Assembly (NCBI GenBank): GCA_022560555.1
Contig: JADFSZ010000006.1
Location: 1 to 20,048 of the forward strand
Length of the DNA: 20,048 nt
From: JADFSZ01 sp022560555 [NCBI: PVC group bacterium]
GTDB taxonomy: Bacteria; GCA-001730085; JADFSZ01
Reading direction: 5' to 3'
Position numbers and translations under genes: made by a program. Positions 1 to 6,872 of this stretch are shown in pieces (positions within the stretch are counted from its first letter, which is position 1; each line of letters starts with the position of its first letter). Below the pieces are notes generated by a model. It did no database searches, was not told where the DNA came from, and saw only the letters and a program-made list of their open reading frames with translations.

Positions 1-504
1 AGGATTCCTATCTACACCGTCACTTCCCTCTCCGTCAAATTGTCCGGGAGGTGGACGTCTCCTGTGATGTTGAACCTCGCCACCCCCTTCACCCTCTCCT
101 CCTTCGCCAGACTGTTCAGGAGGCGGACGTCTCCTATGATGTTGTCCTTCTCCATCTCCTTCACCACTCTCTTCTCCTCCAAACTCTCCATGCGGTGGAA
201 ATCTTCGAGGTGGGTGTCCTTGTCCATTCCACTCGCCAGCCTCAAAATCTTGTTCGCCAAATCTTGGACCCCTTCCCTGATTACCATATTGTCCCGTCAG
301 ATGATGCTCTCCCTGAAATCTAGGTCCCGCTCCTTGGCCGCCCTGTGGTCCCGGGGGATTACCATGACCTTGAGAACCCTGTCCAACTCCCTGTCCACCT
401 CTCGAACCAGGAGAATTCTGAGCGAATGACAACGATGGCAAAAACAGCACCATCATAACAAACAAAATTCCTGACATCAGGAAAACGGTTTTTTTAGGTT
501 TCAT
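1..504 (-). CDS. secreted Gly/Gln/Pro/His-rich repeat protein, 3' end beyond window
   Basis: An open frame runs without a stop from ATG at 504 to the left edge, giving 168 visible residues. The start is supported by AAGGAG a few bases upstream. Residues 1-28 are a classical Sec signal peptide: MKPKK, a hydrophobic core, then SLSFA before QN. The mature part is low complexity. A Gly/Gln-rich stretch (about 30-75) is followed by acidic Gly/Glu stretches alternating with the basic unit QHHRRRPPPxQ, seen twice with a 24-residue period. No enzymatic domain is visible. It probably acts in the periplasm or outside the cell, perhaps as a metal-, polyanion- or surface-binding protein, but that is a guess from composition. 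It lies 74 bases downstream of the flavoprotein gene on the same strand. The true length is unknown because the stop lies outside the window. Confidence 0.72.
   Translation of the reverse strand, partial: MKPKKTVFLMSGILFVMMVLFLPSLSFAQNSPGSRGGQGVGQGSQGHGNPPGPQGGQGAGPRFQGEHHLTGQYGNQGRGPRFGEQDFEAGEWNGQGHPPRRFPPHGEFGGEESGEGDGEGQHHRRRPPPEQSGEGGEGEGGGEVQHHRRRPPPGQFDGEGSDGVDRNP
40..144 (-). repeat. tandem coding repeat, QHHRRRPPP unit, 72-nt period
   Basis: Two copies of a 33-nt segment occupy 112-144 and 40-72. They match at 28 of 33 positions by hand alignment, and most differences fall at codon third positions. The intervening sequence is rich in GGA/GAA/GAG codons (Gly/Glu). The repeat lies within the partial secreted protein and may continue past the left edge. 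Confidence 0.7.
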
Positions 505-533
505 CTCATCTCCTTTTTTTCATTTCTAATGTA

Positions 534-563
534 TTAATAGCATATATTAAAGCCAATATGCAA
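534..563 (-). promoter_or_regulatory. possible promoter for the repeat-protein gene
   Basis: On the minus strand, TTGCAT (558-563) is followed after 18 bases by TATTAA (534-539). The match is moderate and lies just upstream of the SD and ATG at 504. The gene could instead be read through from the flavoprotein gene. Confidence 0.3.
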
Positions 564-577
564 GTTCCAAAGCCTCG

Positions 578-1771
578 TTACATGCATTGGCCAGCCACAT
601 ACCCTGAAGCCCAGGCCCACTGAAAATTGTGACCTCCTAAATGCCCCGTCACATCCACAACTTCCCCGATAAAATACAAGCCTTTTTCCTTTTTAACCTC
701 CATCGTCTTTGAAGACAATTCAACTGTATCCACACCCCCCACCGTTACTTCCGCTTTGCCATACCCTTCCAAATCCCGCGGCTTCACAAGCCAGCGATGA
801 AGCTTCTTGGCCGCATCCTCAAAACTCCGGCCAAAATACCGGTTCATCGGTTTGTTCACAACATATCCATCAAACAGTCTGTCTGCTAATCTCTTGGGCA
901 TATATCTGGCAACAACATTTTTCATCTCAACTTTATTTTTGAGCTCACTCTCAAAAACTTCGATAATATTCACGTCCGGCAGCAAATCAATCTCAAGTCG
1001 ATCCCCTCTTTTCCAATATGACGAAATTTGCAATATCGCGGGACCGCTCAAACCACGATGCGTAAACAAAATGTTTTCCTTGAACGAATCTTTCCCTAAT
1101 TTCACAATAGCCAAAACAGATATACCAGATAATTCCCCAAATACATCTAAATCACTCTTCGTGAATGTCACTCCCGACAAACCCGGACGCGTCTCAGTAA
1201 TCTTTAATCCAAACTGTCGGGCCAGTTCATATCCTAATCCCGTCGCCCCAATCGTCGGAACCGACAAGCCCCCGGATGCGACAACCAAATTCTCTGACAA
1301 GATTCTCTCTTTCTCGGTATCAATACAAAACACGTGGCCTTTTACAATCTTCACAATATTTGAGCCAAGACAAATCTCGGCTCCGGCTTCTTCACACTCC
1401 TCGACAAGCATATCAATCACGTCTTGCGCGCTTTTATTGCAGAATAGTTGCCCCAGCTTCTTTTCGTGATATGCAATATCATGCTTATCTAAAAGACCGC
1501 AAATATCCGACGGCGTATAACGAGATAAAGCAGATTTGCAAAAATGAGGATTATTTGAAATAAAATTTTCAGGCCCGGAATGAATATTCGTAAAATTGCA
1601 TCGCCCTCCGCCCGAAATACGGATCTTTTTTCCCACCTTAAAATTGCGCTCAAGCACAATAACAGATCGGCCTCGTTTTCCTGCCTCAATCGCGCACATC
1701 AGCCCTGCGGCACCGGCACCAATGATCACCACATCACACGTGATGTGATTTATATTTCGTTTTCTCTGCAT
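578..1771 (-). CDS. YhiN/HI0933-family FAD-dependent oxidoreductase
   Basis: A 397-residue flavoprotein of the HI0933/YhiN (BaiN/RdsA-like) family, whose members are about 400 residues. The N-terminus carries the dinucleotide-binding GAGAAG (18-23) after a beta strand, and ER at 41-42 ends the second strand of the Rossmann fold. The family signature SGGGRCNFTN lies at 53-62. The C-terminus has the second FAD contact, a GHLGGHNFQWAWASGYVAG-type ending, which is diagnostic for this family. Family members are cytoplasmic, and one branch (BaiN) reduces bile-acid intermediates; the substrate here cannot be told. ATG 1771 is the only reasonable start because the FAD motif begins 15 residues in, although its SD is weak. 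The neighbours (secreted repeat protein downstream, Amt-like gene divergent) give no clear functional clue. Confidence 0.9.
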   Translation of the reverse strand: MQRKRNINHITCDVVIIGAGAAGLMCAIEAGKRGRSVIVLERNFKVGKKIRISGGGRCNFTNIHSGPENFISNNPHFCKSALSRYTPSDICGLLDKHDIAYHEKKLGQLFCNKSAQDVIDMLVEECEEAGAEICLGSNIVKIVKGHVFCIDTEKERILSENLVVASGGLSVPTIGATGLGYELARQFGLKITETRPGLSGVTFTKSDLDVFGELSGISVLAIVKLGKDSFKENILFTHRGLSGPAILQISSYWKRGDRLEIDLLPDVNIIEVFESELKNKVEMKNVVARYMPKRLADRLFDGYVVNKPMNRYFGRSFEDAAKKLHRWLVKPRDLEGYGKAEVTVGGVDTVELSSKTMEVKKEKGLYFIGEVVDVTGHLGGHNFQWAWASGYVAGQCM

Positions 1772-1993
1772 TTTTCTTTGTCAAAAATCCATGTCTGTTT
1801 GTGCCGCATACTTTGTAAACATTCGCACAGTTTCTATTTCACCCACATTGACCATAACTCTTATATTTGTTCTTCGATAAGAGAATTTTTCGTTGCGAAA
1901 AAACACGCATCCTATTTTCATCCCTATCAACATATTATACTCAATTATCTTCATTTTTTGAGTCTTATATCTAAGTCAAACACTACGATTTAG
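1772..1993. other. divergent intergenic region with two small inverted repeats
   Basis: This AT-rich stretch separates the flavoprotein (minus) from the Amt-like operon (plus). It holds CTCTTAT/ATAAGAG (1858-1864 with 1877-1883, 12-base loop) and, three bases on, TTTTTCG/CGAAAAA (1886-1892 with 1896-1902, 3-base loop). On the minus strand a TATAAT lies at 1934-1939, but without a good -35. No convincing gene was seen. Confidence 0.45.
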
Positions 1994-2023
1994 TTGACAA
2001 AATTTCCGAAAAAATGCTATATA
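1994..2023 (+). promoter_or_regulatory. strong sigma70-like promoter for the small ORF and Amt-like gene
   Basis: A perfect TTGACA (1994-1999) is followed after 18 bases by TATATA (2018-2023), preceded by the extended -10 dinucleotide TG at 2015-2016. Predicted transcription starts near 2030, leaving a leader of about 30 bases before the ATG at 2060. Confidence 0.7.
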
Positions 2024-2046
2024 TTAAATGTAGCATGTTCTCCCAA

Positions 2047-2054
2047 AAGGAGGT
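2047..2054 (+). promoter_or_regulatory. strong ribosome binding site of the 45-residue ORF
   Basis: AAGGAGGT lies five bases before ATG 2060. It fixes the start of the small ORF and excludes the longer reading from a TTG codon at 1994, which would lie in the -35 element. Confidence 0.75.
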
Positions 2055-2059
2055 GCGCT

Positions 2060-2197
2060 ATGATTATTTCACTGCAGCAGACATATCAGTATCACCGCGA
2101 CCTTTTTGATAAAGCCGCCAAAATATTTCTATCATCATTTTCTACCTTCATCTTAAAACTCTTTCTTAGAACCCGCGTAAACCCCTCGGATATCTAA
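2060..2197 (+). CDS. small hypothetical protein (45 aa) leading the Amt-like gene
   Basis: A 45-residue ORF starts at ATG 2060, behind a strong SD and a strong promoter. I do not recognise a family. The sequence begins MIISLQQTYQYHRDLF. It has a hydrophobic/amphipathic middle (about residues 21-35, rich in Phe, Leu, Ile and Ser) flanked by Lys/Arg, and ends NPSDI. It could be a small membrane-associated protein or a translated leader peptide. It ends 76 bases before the Amt-like gene with no terminator between, so the two are probably co-transcribed. In many bacteria amtB is paired with glnK; this ORF occupies a similar place but is far too short for a PII protein and shows no PII motif. Coding status rests on the expression signals rather than on homology. 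Confidence 0.55.
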   Translation: MIISLQQTYQYHRDLFDKAAKIFLSSFSTFILKLFLRTRVNPSDI

Positions 2198-2256
2198 CCA
2201 GGTTTTCCTATCCATTTTTCTCTCTACAAAAAAACGATCACAATACTCGTTTGTTT

Positions 2257-2267
2257 AAAGGAGGTGA
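2257..2267 (+). promoter_or_regulatory. near-perfect Shine-Dalgarno of the Amt-like gene
   Basis: AAAGGAGGTGA matches eleven bases of the usual 16S 3' end complement and lies six bases before ATG 2274. It is the strongest ribosome binding site in the window and suggests high translation. Confidence 0.75.
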
Positions 2268-2273
2268 AACCAA

Positions 2274-3497
2274 ATGTTAAGAAAAATCAAAAAACTGTTA
2301 AGCCGTACACTTGGCGCGTTTACAGGATTTCTCGCACTCGCACTACCGCAAATCGTGTATGCCGCCGACGGCTTGGATAAAGGAGATACAGGCTTGATGC
2401 TGACTTCTACTCTCTTGGTCCTTCTCATGGCACTTCCGGGACTCGCTCTTTTTTACGGCGGACTTGTCCGCAGTAAAAATACTGGTACGGTCATCATGGA
2501 GAGCTACGGGATCGCGATGGTCACAACTATCCTTTATGTTCTCATGGGATATGGCCTCGCGTTTGGACACGGGAACGGACTATTCGGCGGATTGCACAAC
2601 TTTGCTCTAAGTACGCTCTCTGTCGAGAGTCTTGTCGGCACCATCCCCGAATCCCTCTTTATCCTGTTTAATCTCTCCCTCATGATCTTCACCACCGTGC
2701 TCATTATCGGTGCGTTCTCGGGACGGATCAAATATACCTCCGTGCTTCTTTTCGCGGGGGCATGGGGCCTTCTGGTTTATTCACCCGTGTGTCATATGAT
2801 CAAAGGAGGCGGATATTTGTCCCACATTGGTTTGCTTGATTTCGGCGGCGGATCTGTGATCCATATCACAGCCGGTATTGCCGCACTCGTTACAGCACTC
2901 TATTTGTCAAAACGAAATGGCAAAGGACATATCGAACCAAAACCGCAGAACGCAACTATGTTTTACCTCGGAGCCATACTTCTCGTTCTAGGATCACTCG
3001 GTCTTATTATGGGCAGCGTGTTTACCCTCGGAGGTAAAGCCGGAATGGCACTGCTGGTTATGCTCATCGCCGGAGCGATGTCAAGCATCACATGGCTCGT
3101 GATCGATCTATTTCGTCACAAAAAACCTTCGCTTTACGGTTTGTTGACGGGAACCATTATCGGGCTCGTGGGCATCACACCTGCCGCAGGATATATTCTG
3201 CCGCTAGACGCGCTCACGATGGGATTGGTCATCGGACTTCTCGGATACTTTGCATGTTACCATCTCAAACGCCGTTTTGGCTATGACGATATCTATGATA
3301 TCTTCAGTGTGTTTGGTGTCGGCAGTATTCTGGGAATGCTTCTCACCGGAATGTTCGTTGCAGGTCCTATGGGAATCATGCACCAATTGATTATCCAGAT
3401 CAAGGGCGTCAGCCTTGTCGTGCTTTATACGGGAATCGTTACCTATCTGATCTTATATTTTATTGATCGGATGTTCGGTCTTCGTGCTCGCCGATAA
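2274..3497 (+). CDS. Amt/Mep/Rh-family membrane protein, divergent
   Basis: A 407-residue protein of the ammonium transporter fold: a signal-like N-terminus (1-31, as in E. coli AmtB), then about eleven transmembrane segments. Clear family blocks include PGLALFYGGLVRSKN, DFGGGSVIH, KPSLYGLLTGTIIGLVGITPAAGYI and the final FGLR. The pore His equivalent to AmtB H168 is present (H197), as is Asp160 (D189). By hand alignment to AmtB several hallmarks are replaced: second pore His H318 to Phe347, W148 to Lys177, F107 and F215 to Leu, and GWFGFN to GSLGLI. The cytoplasmic C-terminal tail that docks GlnK is missing, as the protein stops right after FGLRARR. The fold is certain, but canonical ammonium transport is doubtful. 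It may be a sensor, an altered-selectivity channel, or a decaying paralogue. It sits in an operon with the 45-residue ORF and ends at a strong terminator. Confidence 0.88.
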   Translation: MLRKIKKLLSRTLGAFTGFLALALPQIVYAADGLDKGDTGLMLTSTLLVLLMALPGLALFYGGLVRSKNTGTVIMESYGIAMVTTILYVLMGYGLAFGHGNGLFGGLHNFALSTLSVESLVGTIPESLFILFNLSLMIFTTVLIIGAFSGRIKYTSVLLFAGAWGLLVYSPVCHMIKGGGYLSHIGLLDFGGGSVIHITAGIAALVTALYLSKRNGKGHIEPKPQNATMFYLGAILLVLGSLGLIMGSVFTLGGKAGMALLVMLIAGAMSSITWLVIDLFRHKKPSLYGLLTGTIIGLVGITPAAGYILPLDALTMGLVIGLLGYFACYHLKRRFGYDDIYDIFSVFGVGSILGMLLTGMFVAGPMGIMHQLIIQIKGVSLVVLYTGIVTYLILYFIDRMFGLRARR

Positions 3498-3523
3498 TTC
3501 GTCTCATTCGAGTCGGAAAAAAA

Positions 3524-3553
3524 CCGCGGAGTTTTCACTCCGCGGTTTTTTTT
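3524..3553 (+). terminator. intrinsic terminator after the Amt-like gene
   Basis: The perfect 9-bp GC-rich stem CCGCGGAGT/ACTCCGCGG (3524-3532 with 3537-3545) has a 4-base loop and is followed by eight T. The run of A at 3517-3523 can lengthen the stem, so it could also work in the other direction. Confidence 0.93.
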
Positions 3554-3571
3554 ACTTCTCTGATTCCTCGT

Positions 3572-3600
3572 TTGCCGAATCGCTCAAGTAGGATTATAAT
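3572..3600 (+). promoter_or_regulatory. promoter of the Tyr/Gly-repeat gene, probably leaderless
   Basis: TTGCCG (3572-3577), a 17-base spacer and a perfect TATAAT (3595-3600). A start site seven to nine bases after the -10 falls at 3607-3609, on or beside the ATG at 3609. No SD sequence precedes that ATG. Confidence 0.65.
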
Positions 3601-3608
3601 ACGAGTTA

Positions 3609-4046
3609 ATGTTTATTAAGCTCATCAAATATTTGATCCCTCTTACTCTTCTTTGGGTGAGTCCCGACACAAGTTTCGCACAAGGCGAAGAGTTCAACGG
3701 ATATTCGCTCGGATACAAAGGCAATGAGATCGGCTATTCAATGGGATACAAACAAGGCTATTCCAAGGACCGTCACGGATACTCATCCGGATATTCGAAA
3801 GATCGATACGGATATCAATGGGGAGAAAAGAATCCCGAGTCAGATTATGACAAATCCCGCTATGGATACAAACTAGGCTATCCTGTCCAAGATAAAGGTC
3901 ATAAATACGGATATTCCAAAGATAAATATGGATACAAGTACGGCTATCCCGACACCCAAGGATACTCCGGATCAAAATATGATTACCCAAAAAAGGTAGA
4001 AAAAGATAAAGAGAAGAAAAAAAGGTTCCGCCTCAATCTTAATTAG
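3609..4046 (+). CDS. secreted Tyr/Gly/Lys-rich repeat protein
   Basis: A 145-residue protein with an N-terminal signal peptide (about 1-24, ending DTSFA before QG). The mature part is built from degenerate GY units: 14 GY pairs and 22 Tyr in roughly 120 residues, often as GYSKDRYGY or YGYKYGYP. It ends in a strongly basic tail (KKVEKDKEKKKRFR). I recognise no named family. Such Tyr/Gly repeats occur in extracellular, cell-wall or adhesive proteins, so a structural or surface role is plausible but inferred. It starts a two-gene unit with the DUF1223 protein, 18 bases downstream. ATG 3609 is the only start that keeps the signal peptide. Translation is probably leaderless given the position of the -10. 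Confidence 0.8.
   Translation: MFIKLIKYLIPLTLLWVSPDTSFAQGEEFNGYSLGYKGNEIGYSMGYKQGYSKDRHGYSSGYSKDRYGYQWGEKNPESDYDKSRYGYKLGYPVQDKGHKYGYSKDKYGYKYGYPDTQGYSGSKYDYPKKVEKDKEKKKRFRLNLN
3714..3984 (+). repeat. degenerate GY-unit coding repeats
   Basis: GGATA(T/C) and GGCTAT (Gly-Tyr) codon pairs recur every 9 to 30 bases. Longer units such as TATTC(C/G)AA(A/G)GA(C/T) (Tyr-Ser-Lys-Asp) recur at about 3759, 3792 and 3912. The pattern fits repeat duplication followed by drift. Confidence 0.6.
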
Positions 4047-4064
4047 ATCAGTTTTGAGACTTCA

Positions 4065-4850
4065 ATGCGCACATCAAAAGTAAAAGAAAATACACGAAAG
4101 CATTTTAGATGTAGCCTCTTGCTTGTGACTTGTGTCCTTTTGACATGTAACTATTGTTCGGGAACCGAACAAGAAAATGCCCCTGTCGTTATCGAACTCT
4201 TTACTTCCCAGGGATGCTCCAGCTGTCCGCAAGCAGAGTTTTTGCTTAAAACTTTAGCCGAGGAATACGGCCCGGAGATTCTCCCGCTTGCCTATCACGT
4301 GGATTATTGGGATTATATCGGGTGGGTTGATCCGTATTCATTTCCTGAAGCTACCGAACGTCAACGTGAGTATCAAAAAATTTTGAAAAACAAAACAATC
4401 TATACTCCTCAAGCCGTAATTCAAGGCGAATTAGTTCAACCCGCCTCCAGTAGAAAAAGCATGGAGCTAGGCATCCTCAAATACCAGAATTTATCGCGTC
4501 CGATGCTTGATTTAAAAATCGATTATTCCCTTGTCTTAAAAAAGGCGACTCTCACCATCGATGTGCCTGAAACAATTTCCAAAGAAAATATTAAAATCCT
4601 TGTGGTCTATTTTGAAAACGGCTTTCCCGTCTATGTCACTCGCGGCGAAAACGCGGGCAGAACACTCCCCATACATCATGCCGTGCTAAAAATTCAAGCC
4701 GTTAAACTTAACGACGCGCACTATTATCAAATTCCGATTGAGTTACCTGATGATTGGACGGCTTCACTAACAGGAGTCGCGGTGTTAGTGGAGGATCAAA
4801 AACACCGGATTTTGACGGCAGGATCAATTTTTCCTATCTCGCTCAATTAA
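4065..4850 (+). CDS. DUF1223 thioredoxin-like exported protein
   Basis: A 261-residue protein of the DUF1223 family, a thioredoxin-fold group of mostly secreted proteins. The N-terminus is basic then hydrophobic (about 1-32), consistent with export. The core block VVIELFTSQGCSSCP has the redox CxxC at C51/C54. It is followed by the family's HVDYWDYIGWVDPY and ERQREYQ...IYTPQAVIQG blocks. The C-terminal half (about 140-261) is beta-rich and less conserved. The biochemical role is unknown; a periplasmic thiol function is inferred from the CxxC. Cysteines in the signal region (TCNYC) do not form a good lipobox. It follows the Tyr/Gly-repeat gene by 18 bases, so the two are probably co-transcribed. 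Its 3' end overlaps the convergent TPR gene by 27 bases. ATG 4065 lacks a clear SD, but no alternative in-frame start precedes the signal. Confidence 0.87.
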   Translation: MRTSKVKENTRKHFRCSLLLVTCVLLTCNYCSGTEQENAPVVIELFTSQGCSSCPQAEFLLKTLAEEYGPEILPLAYHVDYWDYIGWVDPYSFPEATERQREYQKILKNKTIYTPQAVIQGELVQPASSRKSMELGILKYQNLSRPMLDLKIDYSLVLKKATLTIDVPETISKENIKILVVYFENGFPVYVTRGENAGRTLPIHHAVLKIQAVKLNDAHYYQIPIELPDDWTASLTGVAVLVEDQKHRILTAGSIFPISLN

Positions 4851-6836
4851 ATCTTCAGTTTTTTGAGACTGAATTTTTTTCAAAACCAGATTCAGCTCAT
4901 TTTTAACGATCTCATTCTCCGGATTGATCCGGAGAGCCCTCCCGAAATATGTCGCGGCCAAACTGTAATCTTTTCGCAACGAGCAAACTTTTCCCAAATC
5001 AAAGGCAAGTGAAAAATCATCGGGAAAGTTGCGATGCAACAGTTCATATTCTTTATAAGCCCTGTCATATTTTCCCAAAGAGTTTAGAACTTCGGCATAA
5101 TACTTCCGGGCCGTAACATCCTGAGGATTGATCAATATAGCCGCCGACAAATTTATCTCTGCTGATTCTAAATTTCCCAATTCTTTATTGGCCAATCCCA
5201 ATCCGAAATACGTGTCCGGATCTTGAGACTCAATTTCTAATGATTTCGTAAAATAAATGATGGCCCGTCCATACAACCCTTGAATCGCAACAGCATTTCC
5301 AAGCTTTTTTAACAACTCGGCATCCCGAGGATCCATCATAGATGCTTGATGGTAATAACTCATCGCTTCCATATACGACTCTATCTCAAAAAAAGCATCT
5401 CCTAAGAGCTCTTGAACATTCGAAAATCCCGGTGACAACTCAACGATTCTCTTAAAGAAAGGAATAGCATCTTCCACTTTTCTATTCTTAAATAACGCAA
5501 CTCCCAAACTATATAGAATCTGCGGTTCATCCGCGTGAAGCTGATTCGCATCACGATATCGTCCCACGGCTTCATCGATATTTCCCTGACGCATCATCAT
5601 GTCCCCCAGACGCTGATGAGCTATCCAAGATCGTGGATTTTTCCTTAATGTGTCCTGCCATAATCGCTCTTCGTCACGATACCCCAGTGTCTGCTGAAAT
5701 GTTAAATATGCAAAAAACAGCACTAGCACACCTAAGAGGCCTTGAGAAAGAAGTTTCCTGCCTGATAAATATTTGTGATGCAAAATGTAAAACCCCTCAG
5801 AAATGAGAACAGCCATACCCATCATTGCAATATATTGCCGATAATCCGCAATCATCGTCTGCGGGATAACGCTTGAAAACGTAAAAAGAACAAACGGAAA
5901 GAGAAAAAGGAGATAAAACAAACTCGCTTCCCATAAGGGTCTCGCCCAACGCTTTCGAAAATAAAAAAAGACACCGATCAGAACCAAAAAGCACAACCCG
6001 CCTAAATACCCGTAAAACCGAATCGAATTGACATCCAAATCCGGATAAACCATCATCAGGCGAATCGGCACAATCAACTTATAAATATAGATCCACAAAG
6101 CCAAACCTGCCTTGGCTATCCAAGAAATAATCTCGCTGGCCTCAACACTAAAAAATATTCTCAGCTCAGGGAAACGGACCCAAGCGTGAAAGATGACAAA
6201 TACGGTCATTATGAAAAAATAAGGCAGTGCATACAATAGATCCTGCTTGCTCACCTCACGGCGCTCCCACCAATCCAAAAGCAGGATCAACAAAGGCATG
6301 ACCCAGGCAATCGGACAAGCCATTGAGGCTAAAATGAAGATCACCAAGGATCCTATTTGCCATGATTTTTTATGGTTTTTTTCGTAAACAAGATACAACC
6401 ATACAGAGATCATCAAAAGCAAAAATCCCAAAAGATTCCCTTGCTGAACAATCCATGCCACCGATTGCACATTGACAGGATGGACCGCAAAAATTAAAGG
6501 CGCGAGCCAGGAGACCTCAAATTCAAGCTCTCTTAATATCTTCCAAAATAAAAATACTCCTGTGATATGTAAAAACAGGCTAACCAGATGATATCCAAGA
6601 GCATGGCTCCCCCAAAGACGATATTCTATCCAATAGAATGTGGAAGCCATCGGAGATCGAACAAGATGAAAGCTCTTAGACCAGATCTCTTTAATCCCGG
6701 CACTCTCACTAATCACAGGATTTGCGGTAACGAGAGCCTTATCCATCCAAACAAGACCGGCCTTTGCGAGAGGCAAGTAGGCACCGATAATCAGAATCAA
6801 AATCAGCACGCTGATAAACCAATTTTGTTTTGTCAT
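4824..6836 (-). CDS. GT-C-like polytopic membrane protein with C-terminal TPRs
   Basis: A 670-residue protein in two parts. Residues 1 to about 400 hold around ten hydrophobic segments. They include blocks typical of TMTC/PMT-like GT-C proteins: STFYWIEYRLWGSHALGYH and FAVHPVNVQSVAWI, the latter matching the common FALHPVHVESVAWI. The rest holds seven contiguous 34-residue TPR units (about 403-640) and a short charged tail. Family members transfer lipid-linked sugars at the membrane; activity here is inferred. The usual acidic pair in the first loop (WDDD-like) reads WMDK, so only one Asp remains. I chose ATG 6836 because GAGG lies six bases before it; a TTG at 6848 would place that SD inside the gene. 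It lies downstream of the sugar dehydrogenase gene and probably has its own promoter. Confidence 0.85.
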   Translation of the reverse strand: MTKQNWFISVLILILIIGAYLPLAKAGLVWMDKALVTANPVISESAGIKEIWSKSFHLVRSPMASTFYWIEYRLWGSHALGYHLVSLFLHITGVFLFWKILRELEFEVSWLAPLIFAVHPVNVQSVAWIVQQGNLLGFLLLMISVWLYLVYEKNHKKSWQIGSLVIFILASMACPIAWVMPLLILLLDWWERREVSKQDLLYALPYFFIMTVFVIFHAWVRFPELRIFFSVEASEIISWIAKAGLALWIYIYKLIVPIRLMMVYPDLDVNSIRFYGYLGGLCFLVLIGVFFYFRKRWARPLWEASLFYLLFLFPFVLFTFSSVIPQTMIADYRQYIAMMGMAVLISEGFYILHHKYLSGRKLLSQGLLGVLVLFFAYLTFQQTLGYRDEERLWQDTLRKNPRSWIAHQRLGDMMMRQGNIDEAVGRYRDANQLHADEPQILYSLGVALFKNRKVEDAIPFFKRIVELSPGFSNVQELLGDAFFEIESYMEAMSYYHQASMMDPRDAELLKKLGNAVAIQGLYGRAIIYFTKSLEIESQDPDTYFGLGLANKELGNLESAEINLSAAILINPQDVTARKYYAEVLNSLGKYDRAYKEYELLHRNFPDDFSLAFDLGKVCSLRKDYSLAATYFGRALRINPENEIVKNELNLVLKKIQSQKTEDLIERDRKN

Positions 6837-6872
6837 CAAAATCCTCAAATTTTCTTTTTAAAAACGCACCCT

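Noticed and set aside
12-429. Overlapping ORFs on both strands at the left edge (about 90-130 aa)
   Set aside because: They are other-frame readings of the GC-biased repeat gene. The minus-strand frame from 504 has a signal peptide, an SD and repeats; the others have none.
807-1469. 220-residue plus-strand ORF
   Set aside because: It is fully antisense to the flavoprotein, whose motifs are clear, and it shows no recognisable domain or SD.
1994-2059. TTG-initiated extension of the 45-residue ORF
   Set aside because: The TTG is part of the -35 box, upstream of the predicted transcript start; the SD points to ATG 2060.
2030-2060. SD-sequestering hairpin (CTCC with GGAG) in the leader of the 45-residue ORF
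   Set aside because: Only four pairs plus one wobble can form, and flanking bases do not extend the stem. Too weak to claim a thermosensor or riboswitch.
6837-6848. TTG start for the TPR membrane protein
   Set aside because: The GAGG that serves ATG 6836 would lie inside the coding region; the ATG gives correct spacing.
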